NCBI GenBank assembly: GCA_034509925.1 | Contig: CM067526.1 | Location: 9,072,244 to 9,136,243 of the forward strand | Source: Hirudinaria manillensis | Taxonomy: Eukaryota; Annelida; Clitellata; Hirudinida; Hirudinidae | Reading direction: 5' to 3' | Length of the DNA: 64,000 bases | Part shown: positions 1 through 8,884 of the stretch, piece by piece | Layout: each line of letters starts with the position of its first letter | Position numbering within the stretch: position 1 is the stretch's first letter | Program-made: the position numbers and the translations under genes | Notes under the pieces: model-generated | What the model was told of the DNA's origin: nothing | Seen by the model: only the letters and a program-made list of their open reading frames with translations | Database searches by the model: none

Positions 1-893
1 TGGTAACTCTATGGGCTCCAACGTCGAGTTCTCTAAGTCTGCCATCAAGCACAGAGTTTCTGGAGACACGCACGCACTGTGGTTGGATGTGCCTTCTAAT
101 GACTCCATCCCAATGCTGCCAGAAACGGTACTTGGAACATCAGAACTCTTCTCAGTAGAGTTTCCACCAGAAACCAAAGAGGCATCCTGACGCGGAATCG
201 CTGTGTTTTCCAAATCGCCCCTAATAGTCCTCCTAGAGTTCTCTACAAACTTTCTCCGCCACTTACTATATTCGGACTCGAATTCAAAAGAACCAACAGG
301 ACTCTTCTCGGTAGAGTTTTCACCCGAAACCAGCGAGACTTCCTGACATGGAATCGCTGTGTTTTCCAAATCGCCCCTAATAGTCCTCCTAGAGTTCTCT
401 GCAAACTTTCTCCGCCACTTACTATATTCGGACTCGAATTCAAAAGAACCAACAGGACTCTTCTCGGTAGAGTTTTCACCCGAAACCAGCGAGACATCCT
501 GACATGGAATCGCTGTGTTTTTCAAATCGCCCCTAATACTCCTCCTCAACTCATCTACGGACTTTTTCATAAAATCAAGAAATTCTTCCATTTTTTTATG
601 GGATGGATTCTCGAATTCGTATTCCTCTGGGTCATGGCCATTCTCTGTCAGCCATGTCCCAAGTCGCTCTCGTATCTCAGCTTTCGTGCCTTTCCAATCC
701 AGGCCACGATCTCTCAATTCTTGTCTCAATCGAGGCATTCATCCAAGTACTTCGGCATCCTTCACTTCAATTCTTGTCTCAATCGAGGCATTCATCCAAG
801 TACTTCGGCATCCTTCACTTTTCAATTAAACAAGCTTCTACTTTAGTTACTTTTGGACACCCTTTTAACTCTAAATCCCACTCCTGACACCAA

Positions 894-1192
894 TGTAATA
901 ACCCGGGGTCCTCAAACTAATTATAGAAGGTCAGGTTTATTGAAAGTTGTCAGTTGGCTTGGAAGATGCACGATGCTTCAAATGTCTAAGTCTTGAAATC
1001 TGCTGTTCTCTAATTCTCGCTCTACTTTCCGATACAAATCCATTTGTCGAGGTGCATAACCAAAGAGTCTGAATAGCAACAATTAATTAATTCTCAAATT
1101 ATATTGCCACTAAATTTAATTAATTATTAAATTAATTAATCGGCAATATAATTTTAATTATTATTCAATTTATTGGATCTAGGGATCCAACA
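894..1192 (-). repeat. LTR of the non-autonomous element, first copy
   Basis: A 299-bp repeat identical to 2641-2939. It is bounded by TGT...ACA and flanked by the tRNA-Leu-type primer-binding site on the low-coordinate side and by the polypurine tract (plus-strand gccccctcctt) on the high-coordinate side. It serves as a shared LTR between two tandem units. Confidence 0.9.
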
Positions 1193-2485
1193 CTGCCCCC
1201 TCCTTAAATCTGTTCGTCCCGAACAGACATCTATTCCCATTTTCATTTTTACTCTAGGAATAGGATCCGATCTTCCAACAATCTCATGGCTGCAAATCCC
1301 AGATCCATTTGCTTTGCCATCTTCTGGGATTTCTGTTTCCCCCCTTTTACTTCTGCGTCCCGCAAGTTTCAGCCGCGGAACATCGCCATTTCTATGCACA
1401 CTCTCCTGCTCCACGATGTCGCCAGATCCCAGACTCTCCTCAGGATCACCTGCTCCATTTTCCTTGCTAGGCACTCTCCCGAAATCCCGAGCACTTCCTT
1501 CTGTTATTTCCAATGGAGCCGAAACATCCGCTGGTAAATCCATGGGCTGTTCTGTAGACTCTACTTGTTCCACCATCAAATCCGTGCGCTCCACCGGCAA
1601 CTCCACGTGACTCATCAGTAACTCCTCGGGCTGCACCAACAACTCCATATGATCCACCGGCAATCCCACAGGCTCCTCCGAAAGTTCGACTTGCTCCACT
1701 AAAACCTCCGTGAGCTCTCTGGGCCCTGCTGACGACTCGACCTGATCTGGTAACTCTATGGGCTCCAACGTCGAGTTCTCTAAGTCTGCCATCAAGCACA
1801 GAGTTTCTGGAGACACGCACGCACTGTGGTTGGATGTGCCTTCTAATGACTCCATCCCAATGCTGCCAGAAACGGTACTTGGAACATCAGAACTCTTCTC
1901 AGTAGAGTTTCCACCAGAAACCAAAGAGGCATCCTGACGCGGAATCGCTGTGTTTTCCAAATCGCCCCTAATAGTCCTCCTAGAGTTCTCTACAAACTTT
2001 CTCCGCCACTTACTATATTCGGACTCGAATTCAAAAGAACCAACAGGACTCTTCTCGGTAGAGTTTTCACCCGAAACCAGCGAGACTTCCTGACATGGAA
2101 TCGCTGTGTTTTCCAAATCGCCCCTAATAGTCCTCCTAGAGTTCTCTGCAAACTTTCTCCGCCACTTACTATATTCGGACTCGAATTCAAAAGAACCAAC
2201 AGGACTCTTCTCGGTAGAGTTTTCACCCGAAACCAGCGAGACATCCTGACATGGAATCGCTGTGTTTTTCAAATCGCCCCTAATACTCCTCCTCAACTCA
2301 TCTACGGACTTTTTCATAAAATCAAGAAATTCTTCCATTTTTTTATGGGATGGATTCTCGAATTCGTATTCCTCTGGGTCATGGCCATTCTCTGTCAGCC
2401 ATGTCCCAAGTCGCTCTCGTATCTCAGCTTTCGTGCCTTTCCAATCCAGGCCACGATCTCTCAATTCTTGTCTCAATCGAGGCAT
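1154..2485 (-). CDS. SAP-domain protein of the non-autonomous LTR element
   Basis: An open frame of 443 codons fills the internal region and runs a short way into the LTR. Residues about 1-45 form a SAP-type helix-extension-helix (LRQELRDRGLDWKGTKAE), closely resembling the N-terminus of the Gag-Pol of the autonomous element at 3445-8880. A repeated module of about 52 residues containing GDLENTAIP and SLVSGENSTEKSP follows, nearly three times over, and then an acidic tail rich in Glu, Leu and Val. No zinc knuckle, protease, RT or integrase is visible. SAP domains usually bind AT-rich DNA. A Gag-like or targeting role is inference. Confidence 0.6.
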   Translation of the reverse strand: MPRLRQELRDRGLDWKGTKAEIRERLGTWLTENGHDPEEYEFENPSHKKMEEFLDFMKKSVDELRRSIRGDLKNTAIPCQDVSLVSGENSTEKSPVGSFEFESEYSKWRRKFAENSRRTIRGDLENTAIPCQEVSLVSGENSTEKSPVGSFEFESEYSKWRRKFVENSRRTIRGDLENTAIPRQDASLVSGGNSTEKSSDVPSTVSGSIGMESLEGTSNHSACVSPETLCLMADLENSTLEPIELPDQVESSAGPRELTEVLVEQVELSEEPVGLPVDHMELLVQPEELLMSHVELPVERTDLMVEQVESTEQPMDLPADVSAPLEITEGSARDFGRVPSKENGAGDPEESLGSGDIVEQESVHRNGDVPRLKLAGRRSKRGETEIPEDGKANGSGICSHEIVGRSDPIPRVKMKMGIDVCSGRTDLRRGQCWIPRSNKLNNN

Positions 2486-2640
2486 TCATCCAAGTACTTC
2501 GGCATCCTTCACTTCAATTCTTGTCTCAATCGAGGCATTCATCCAAGTACTTCGGCATCCTTCACTTTTCAATTAAACAAGCTTCTACTTTAGTTACTTT
2601 TGGACACCCTTTTAACTCTAAATCCCACTCCTGACACCAA

Positions 2641-2939
2641 TGTAATAACCCGGGGTCCTCAAACTAATTATAGAAGGTCAGGTTTATTGAAAGTTGTCAG
2701 TTGGCTTGGAAGATGCACGATGCTTCAAATGTCTAAGTCTTGAAATCTGCTGTTCTCTAATTCTCGCTCTACTTTCCGATACAAATCCATTTGTCGAGGT
2801 GCATAACCAAAGAGTCTGAATAGCAACAATTAATTAATTCTCAAATTATATTGCCACTAAATTTAATTAATTATTAAATTAATTAATCGGCAATATAATT
2901 TTAATTATTATTCAATTTATTGGATCTAGGGATCCAACA
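2641..2939 (-). repeat. LTR of the non-autonomous element, terminal copy
   Basis: A 299-bp repeat identical to 894-1192. It is the outermost (5', on the minus strand) LTR of the array. Unrelated DNA starts at 2940. The matching target-site duplication would lie beyond the left edge of the window and cannot be checked. Confidence 0.9.
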
Positions 2940-3444
2940 ATATGATAAAGACCGTGTCACTGTTATGTACAATGCATCAATAAGCAGAATTTGATAAAAA
3001 AAAATAATGAAAGTAGAAAACCTGACATAATCTTATATTACAGCAAGATAAAGGCTTGGAGTGATACCGTAGGTCAGTTGGCAAGTGAGTATAACTAAAC
3101 GGATGGCAAGGCAAGGCCTTATGGTTTTTTACTACAAGTAGTAGTTTAAATGCATTTACCATTGTCGTATTAATAACTGCAACAGAATTATGTTGAAAAT
3201 CCGAAGAAGCCAGTTTTGAATTGCCATCACAACCGTCGATTTGTTGTCATGCAAATGAACTAGGGAAAACGAAAGGATGTGTGTTGTGCAATTATAAAAA
3301 AAAAGATACGTTTGAACATTCAATCACTGTCTGCAATAACTGTAACATTTATAATACCTTTAACAAATTTCACTTAGATTTTGATATTAGGGTTATGATT
3401 ACGGTTTACAGAATTAAAATCTCTCAGATTTTTTTTATATATAT
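2940..3444. other. Spacer between the two LTR elements, no gene seen
   Basis: About 500 bp of AT-rich DNA. Open frames here are short and resemble no family I know. The last four bases (ATAT, 3441-3444) are the left target-site duplication of the element at 3445. Confidence 0.6.
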
Positions 3445-3660
3445 TGTTGTAACCCGGGGTCTGATGAATTAATTAACGTAAGGATATCTTTATTGGATTT
3501 AACTAATGGCAAATACGGCTGGACGATTTGGTCGATTGCTTGTCCCGACGGAACTGCCTAATGACTCGAATTGCTAGATACGACTTCGAAATAAAAGATT
3601 CTGAATATTAACTTAATTAATTAATTATTTAATTAATTAATTAATGTCAGGGATCCAACA
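3445..3660 (-). repeat. 3' LTR of the Ty3/gypsy element
   Basis: 216 bp, TGTTG...CAACA, identical by eye to 8665-8880. It is the 3' LTR because the coding frame is on the minus strand. Confidence 0.95.
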
Positions 3661-3671
3661 TTACCCCCTCC

Positions 3672-6600
3672 TTAAATCTGTTCGTCCCGAACAGGCTGTT
3701 CTGTTTCTCCGTGATATTTTGCTAATCGATTGCTGTGGACCACTTTCATTCTAGTCCTTGCTGATTTCTGTATGCGGTATACCACGTCGTTTATTTTCTT
3801 TATGATTCGGTATGGTCCTTCCCAATCTTTTTGTAACTTTGGCGACTTCCCTTTTTTTCGTTGGGGGTTGTATAGCCAGACTAGTTCATTTTCTTTAAAG
3901 CTTATATCATTGGCTTGCCTATCGTATCTCGCTTTGGCTTGATCGCTATTAACACTAATATTTTTCCGGGCAACCTGGTGTGTATCGGCCAATGTATTTC
4001 TTAGGCTTGAAACGTAGTCACATGCCGACTTAGGTTCCTCTGCTCTTCCGAACATCATATCGGCAGGAAGACGGATCTCCCTCCCGAATGTCATTTTCGA
4101 TGGACTGATTCCTGTCGTTTTATGCACGGCTGTCCGGTAGGCCATAAGGAAAAGTGGCAGGTATCTGTCCCAGTCATCTTGCTGTTCACTTACCATTTTT
4201 GACAAATACTGTTCCATGGTCCTGTTAAATCTCTCGACCATACCGTCCGATTGCGGATGCAATGCAGTGGTTCTTGTCTTATGGATTCCAAGGTTTTCGC
4301 ATAGCTCTTGAAATATTTTCGACTCGAAATTCCTTCCTTGGTCCGAATGTAACTCTAATGGCACCCCGAATCGACTAATCCAATTATTTACGAGAGCATC
4401 AGCTACATTTTCCGCCTCCTGATTTGGCAGTGCAAACGCTTCGGTCCATTTGGTGAAGTAATCGCTGATCACTAATATGTACCGATTTCCCTTCTTTGAT
4501 GCAGGGAATGGTCCGGCAATATCCAAAGCTATTCTTTCAAAAGGTACTCCCACATTATAGGGTTGCATTAGACCTTTAGTCTTCTTTTGAGGACCTTTAC
4601 TGGTTGCGCAATTATTGCAATTTCTACACCACTCCTCAACGTCTTGTTTGTAGTGCAACCAATAAAACCTCTCCCTCACCTTCCTGATGGTTTTATTCAC
4701 TCCTAGGTGTCCACCTGAGGTTCCGTTATGGAATTCTTGTAACACCTCAGAGACGCAAGATCTCGGAAGTACTATTTGAAGGTGATAGTCGGTGCCATCC
4801 TCTGTTTCCCACTTCCTATGTAGGAGTCCATTACTAATTCTCAAGGAATCCCACTGTGCCCAATAGGACTTAGTAACTTCTCCGTGCTCCGCTATCTGTT
4901 GCCAATCTGGTTTCACCCCGGCCTCCATCCACTGTAGTATGGGTGCAAGTGCTTCGTCTCTTAATTGTAGATCTCGTAACCCGCTTTCTGTCCAGGGTTC
5001 GGGAACCGTGATACGAATTTGTCGACATTCTTCGGTCTCCTGTTTTTTCTCTGCGTTGTTGCAGTGCCTGCAGTTAAGTTGACAAGGACGTCGTGATAGC
5101 GTATCAGCGTTGTTGTGTATTTGACCTCTCCTGTGTTCAATATTGAACTGAAAACCCTGTAGTCTTTCAATCCACCTCGCCATTTGACCTTCTGGGTTCT
5201 TAAAGTTTAACAGCCACCTCAGAGAGGCGTGATCCGTTCTTAGCAAAAACGGCTGGCCCAAAAGATATTTCTGGAAGTGTTTCATGGATTCTACTGCTGC
5301 TAATAATTCTCTCCTGGTTACGCAATAGTTTCTTTCCGCTTTGGACAGTGAACGGCTATAGAATGCTAGAACTTTTTCTTCGTTTGCAACCTGCTGGGAA
5401 AGAACTGCCCCGATTCCACAGTTACTGGCATCTGTATCGAGGATAAAAGGTAATCCGGGAATAGGATATGCCAGGATCGGTGCCGTTGTCATAGCTTCTT
5501 TCAGATTATTAAACGCTTTCTCACAGCTGCCGTTCCAGATAAATGGCTTGCCTTTTACAGTAAGCTCATGAAGGCTTTTTGCGATGTTTGAAAAGTTGGC
5601 AATAAATCGTCTGTAATAGGTACAAAGTCCTAAGAAGCTTTGAAGTTCTTGGATATTTTTGGGTACGGGCCAATTTTTCACTACATCGACTTTATCTGGA
5701 TCTGTACTAACACCTTCAGAAGACACGATATGGCCAAGGTATTTGACTTCTTTTTTAAAGAGTGAGCATTTCTTTGGACTCAGTTTCATGCCTGCCTCTC
5801 TAATCCTACTAAACACTTCTCGGAGGTTGTCCAAATGTTCTCCAAATGTTTTTCCGACAACAATTATGTCATCTAAATATACCAGGCATACTTTCCAGTT
5901 GAGTCCCCTTAGTATGTGTTCCATTAATCTTTCAAACGTCGCGGGGGCATTGCATAGCCCGAACGGCATGACAGTGAATTGCCATAATCCTTCACCTGTC
6001 GAGAAGGCCGTTTTTTCTCTGTCGTCAGGATGTAACTCCACCTGCCAGTAACCACTTTTGAGATCTAACGTGGAAAAAATTTTTGATCCCGAGAGAGTGT
6101 CTAAAGTATCATCGATTCTAGGTAAGGGGTAGCTGTCCTTAAGTGTCATTTCGTTCAGCTTTCTATAGTCGACACAAAAACGAAGTGATCCATCTTTCTT
6201 TTTAACGAGTACCACTGGTGAGCTCCAGGGGCTATTTGACGGTTCAATAACCCCTTGGTCTTGCATTTCTTTTATCATTTCCTTGGCGTTTGCTCTTGTA
6301 GCTAACGGAAGTGGACGGGGGTTTTGTCGAATGGGTTTAGCACCGGCCGTATTTATTTGATGTTGCACGAGGTTAGTCCTACCCAAAGGGCTGTCTTGTT
6401 CAGCCATTATATCCTGAAATTCGCTAAGCAGCTTTTCCGCTTGTTGATAATCTTCTTTTTGTAGGGTTTTGTTTAAATCTTTCAGGAGATTGTCCACCAA
6501 TGGTTTAGGCATGGCATCCCTTTTTATATGCTTATTTCCACTTCCATCTAATGTTAATATGTGTTCTAGGTTCCTGCAAAGTGCGATAGGTGTTCCTGCT

Positions 6601-8585
6601 TTGATCTGTTGTTCCTGGTCAGATAGATTCATTACCCTCAGTGGAACTCTGCCGGTGTTTAGCTTGACTAGTGCTCGTCCTATTAGTAGTCCTTGGCCAA
6701 TGCCCGATTGATCTTCGACTGCTCCTATACCAAATTTTGTGTGGTCGCCCTCTAGCCCGCCCCAAATTAAACTTTCCGACTGTGCTGGGATGGTCTCGTC
6801 CTGCAATACTTTTACAAATGTGTCTTTAATTTCTGTACCTCCGTAATTTAAAGGAATCTCCATCGTTCCTTGTTGAAGGGTACCGCCCTTCATGTCAATG
6901 GAAATTCCATAGCGTCGCATGAAATCCAATCCCAGTATACATTCATCTGTTATATTGGCTATCATAAATTCCTGTTCGAATGACTTGCCTCCTAAATCCA
7001 CTGTAATAGTTGTGGTTCCTTGAACTGGCACTAATTCTCCGGTGGCTGTTTTTAGCTTGTAGTTGTTGGTCGTTACTTTACTGTTTCCTGCCAGCTTTGG
7101 TTGGACAATAGATGTAGATGCCCCTGTGTCTATTACAAGATTATATTCCTTCCCTCCAATTTTTCCTTTAACCTCTAGTGATGATCCTTTTCCCAATGCC
7201 GTAACGTGAAAGACGAGTGGGGCATTTCGAGTTTGCTGAAACGATCTTTGCCCCTTAAAATCAGAAGCTTCAGGTTTTTCTGATTTATAGGGCTCTCTCC
7301 AGTACTGCTGTTTTTTGGAGAAGGTCGTTCTACATTCTCGGGCTAAATGGCCTGGCTTGTTACACCTGAAGCACCTTGGTCTTCTATCTATTTCCTGGAA
7401 TCTTAAGTTTCTTGGGGGCTTGCTGAAGTCATTGATTTGTCGGGCTATTTTTTTAATCATCTCTCTGTCTTTGTCATTATCTTTATCTTTCTCCTTGCCT
7501 CTGTTTTCCTGAGCTTCAATTTTCTTTACATTCAAGCTTTTTTGGATTGCGGCTCTTGCCGCTTCTATGGAGATTGCAAACGCCAATGCTTCATGGCTGG
7601 CCTTTATTCCATGAATTTTTAGTGCCATTTTGGTTTCCGCATCCCTTATCCCATCAACGAAGGCGTCAGTTACAATGTTTTCAATGAAATCTGTTGACTG
7701 TCCTGGATGGGCTAAGTATGCGAGCCTTCTGACATCAGCCTCTAATTCTTGGAGTGATTCGCCCTGTTTTTGCGTACGATTTTTCAATTCGTTTTTATGT
7801 ACTTCCAGCATGTGGCCATTCCCAAATCTTCTTTCCATTGCTTCTGCTATTTCTGAATAGGCTTTACAGTGGAGCATTGTTTGCAAAAGCTCGGCTGCCC
7901 TTCCTCGCAGTACCATTATCAGCTCTGTTGCTTTTTCCTCTTCGGTCCACTTGTTGCGTTCAGCGGCAGTTTCAAACTGATGTCTGAACACTGCCCATGG
8001 CCCTTGTCCGTCGAATAATGGTGGTCTTGTCGTTTTCTCTCTTCCATATGTCTCTGTTTTCGATTCATTGTATTTTTTAAACTTCTCTATTTCCCTCCTC
8101 TGCTCTTCTTTTAGTGCATCTAATTCTGCTTTAACCTTTCTCAGGTCGGCCATCTCCTTGGATGATCTGAGGTTGGCTACGTCCGTTTTTACCTCTTCCC
8201 GCAGAGCATCCATGGATGTCTGGAATTTGGCTGCATCAGTTTTTACCTCTTCCCGCAGAACATCCATGGCTACCTGGAAGTTGGCTATATCGGATTTCAC
8301 ATCTGACCGCAAAGTATCCATGCTGCAAATCAATTCTGACCGCAAAACATTATTGTCTGACCGCAAAGCATTCATATCGGATTTCAAAGACCGAATGGTT
8401 TCAGATTCTTCTTTCTTTTTTGGATCCTCAAATTCGTAATCTGAGGGATCAAGATTATTTTCCAAAAGCCATTTCTCTAGCCGTTCTTGTAGTTCGGCTT
8501 TTAGGCCAGTTGCATCCAGGCCTCGATTCCTTAGTTCTCGTCTCAAATCGGGAACGCGCAAATCGTCCAGTATCTTAGGTCCCAT
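3672..8585 (-). CDS. Gag-Pol polyprotein of the Ty3/gypsy element
   Basis: A 1,637-residue single frame. Parts in order: SAP domain (about 6-47); heptad-like repeats with LREEVKTD motifs (about 65-170); Gag (about 185-350); CCHC knuckle CFRCNKPGHLARECR (405-419); aspartic protease with DTGAST (486-491); reverse transcriptase (about 740-930) with YLDD near 903; RNase H starting near DTDASNCG (about 1050); integrase with an HHCC zinc site (about 1260-1300) and an RNase H-fold core. A SAP domain at the N-terminus of Gag is not typical of most gypsy lineages. Gag and Pol share one frame with no recoding site visible. Confidence 0.93.
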   Translation of the reverse strand: MGPKILDDLRVPDLRRELRNRGLDATGLKAELQERLEKWLLENNLDPSDYEFEDPKKKEESETIRSLKSDMNALRSDNNVLRSELICSMDTLRSDVKSDIANFQVAMDVLREEVKTDAAKFQTSMDALREEVKTDVANLRSSKEMADLRKVKAELDALKEEQRREIEKFKKYNESKTETYGREKTTRPPLFDGQGPWAVFRHQFETAAERNKWTEEEKATELIMVLRGRAAELLQTMLHCKAYSEIAEAMERRFGNGHMLEVHKNELKNRTQKQGESLQELEADVRRLAYLAHPGQSTDFIENIVTDAFVDGIRDAETKMALKIHGIKASHEALAFAISIEAARAAIQKSLNVKKIEAQENRGKEKDKDNDKDREMIKKIARQINDFSKPPRNLRFQEIDRRPRCFRCNKPGHLARECRTTFSKKQQYWREPYKSEKPEASDFKGQRSFQQTRNAPLVFHVTALGKGSSLEVKGKIGGKEYNLVIDTGASTSIVQPKLAGNSKVTTNNYKLKTATGELVPVQGTTTITVDLGGKSFEQEFMIANITDECILGLDFMRRYGISIDMKGGTLQQGTMEIPLNYGGTEIKDTFVKVLQDETIPAQSESLIWGGLEGDHTKFGIGAVEDQSGIGQGLLIGRALVKLNTGRVPLRVMNLSDQEQQIKAGTPIALCRNLEHILTLDGSGNKHIKRDAMPKPLVDNLLKDLNKTLQKEDYQQAEKLLSEFQDIMAEQDSPLGRTNLVQHQINTAGAKPIRQNPRPLPLATRANAKEMIKEMQDQGVIEPSNSPWSSPVVLVKKKDGSLRFCVDYRKLNEMTLKDSYPLPRIDDTLDTLSGSKIFSTLDLKSGYWQVELHPDDREKTAFSTGEGLWQFTVMPFGLCNAPATFERLMEHILRGLNWKVCLVYLDDIIVVGKTFGEHLDNLREVFSRIREAGMKLSPKKCSLFKKEVKYLGHIVSSEGVSTDPDKVDVVKNWPVPKNIQELQSFLGLCTYYRRFIANFSNIAKSLHELTVKGKPFIWNGSCEKAFNNLKEAMTTAPILAYPIPGLPFILDTDASNCGIGAVLSQQVANEEKVLAFYSRSLSKAERNYCVTRRELLAAVESMKHFQKYLLGQPFLLRTDHASLRWLLNFKNPEGQMARWIERLQGFQFNIEHRRGQIHNNADTLSRRPCQLNCRHCNNAEKKQETEECRQIRITVPEPWTESGLRDLQLRDEALAPILQWMEAGVKPDWQQIAEHGEVTKSYWAQWDSLRISNGLLHRKWETEDGTDYHLQIVLPRSCVSEVLQEFHNGTSGGHLGVNKTIRKVRERFYWLHYKQDVEEWCRNCNNCATSKGPQKKTKGLMQPYNVGVPFERIALDIAGPFPASKKGNRYILVISDYFTKWTEAFALPNQEAENVADALVNNWISRFGVPLELHSDQGRNFESKIFQELCENLGIHKTRTTALHPQSDGMVERFNRTMEQYLSKMVSEQQDDWDRYLPLFLMAYRTAVHKTTGISPSKMTFGREIRLPADMMFGRAEEPKSACDYVSSLRNTLADTHQVARKNISVNSDQAKARYDRQANDISFKENELVWLYNPQRKKGKSPKLQKDWEGPYRIIKKINDVVYRIQKSARTRMKVVHSNRLAKYHGETEQPVRDEQI

Positions 8586-8645
8586 TTCTGTCGTTAAAAC
8601 TCGCTGTTTTACCTCTAGTGAATCGATATCCCTTTACGACGTTAA

Positions 8646-8663
8646 ATCCCACTCCTGACACCA
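8646..8663 (-). other. Primer-binding site (tRNA-Leu)
   Basis: The plus strand reads ATCCCACTCCTGACACCA, which matches the 3' end of animal tRNA-Leu (CAG-type) plus CCA as I recall it. It sits one base from the 5' LTR. The non-autonomous units carry the same site next to their LTRs (ending at 892 and 2639). Confidence 0.8.
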
Positions 8664-8664
8664 A

Positions 8665-8880
8665 TGTTGTAACCCGGGGTCTGATGAATTAATTAACGTA
8701 AGGATATCTTTATTGGATTTAACTAATGGCAAATACGGCTGGACGATTTGGTCGATTGCTTGTCCCGACGGAACTGCCTAATGACTCGAATTGCTAGATA
8801 CGACTTCGAAATAAAAGATTCTGAATATTAACTTAATTAATTAATTATTTAATTAATTAATTAATGTCAGGGATCCAACA
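8665..8880 (-). repeat. 5' LTR of the Ty3/gypsy element
   Basis: 216 bp, identical by eye to 3445-3660, followed on the high-coordinate side by the ATAT target duplication. It is expected to hold the promoter of the element. Confidence 0.95.
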
Positions 8881-8884
8881 ATAT

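Larger units (their letters stand above)
1..2939 (-). mobile_element. Tandem array of a non-autonomous LTR retroelement (Ty3/gypsy-type ends)
   Basis: The sequence repeats with an exact 1,747-bp period: the first base of the window reappears at 1748. The order is internal region (partial, 1-893), LTR (894-1192), internal region (1193-2640), LTR (2641-2939), so neighbouring units share LTRs. The array continues beyond the left edge. LTRs begin TGTAATAACCCGGGG and end GGGATCCAACA. On the minus strand each 5' LTR is followed by a tRNA-Leu-type primer-binding site, and a purine-rich tract precedes each 3' LTR. The internal region has a SAP-domain ORF but no recognisable protease, reverse transcriptase or integrase, so the element must borrow these. 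The two units look identical over the part present twice, which suggests a recent origin. LTR sharing is usually explained by unequal recombination between LTRs. Confidence 0.88.
3445..8880 (-). mobile_element. Ty3/gypsy LTR retrotransposon, looks whole and very young
   Basis: A 5,436-bp element on the minus strand. The two 216-bp LTRs (3445-3660 and 8665-8880) read identically, so insertion is recent. A 4-bp ATAT target duplication flanks it (3441-3444 and 8881-8884). The primer-binding site at 8646-8663 matches the 3' end of tRNA-Leu plus CCA, and a polypurine tract lies at 3661-3673. One long frame carries Gag and Pol in the order SAP, coiled coil, Gag, CCHC knuckle, protease, RT, RNase H, integrase, which is diagnostic of Ty3/gypsy. 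No envelope frame is seen. Its LTR ends are shared with the neighbouring non-autonomous array, so it is a candidate helper. Confidence 0.95.

Noticed and set aside
243-887. Several open frames on both strands in the first kilobase, and the same set at 1990-2634
   Set aside because: They are shadows of the repeated SAP-protein frame and are duplicated because the element is in tandem.
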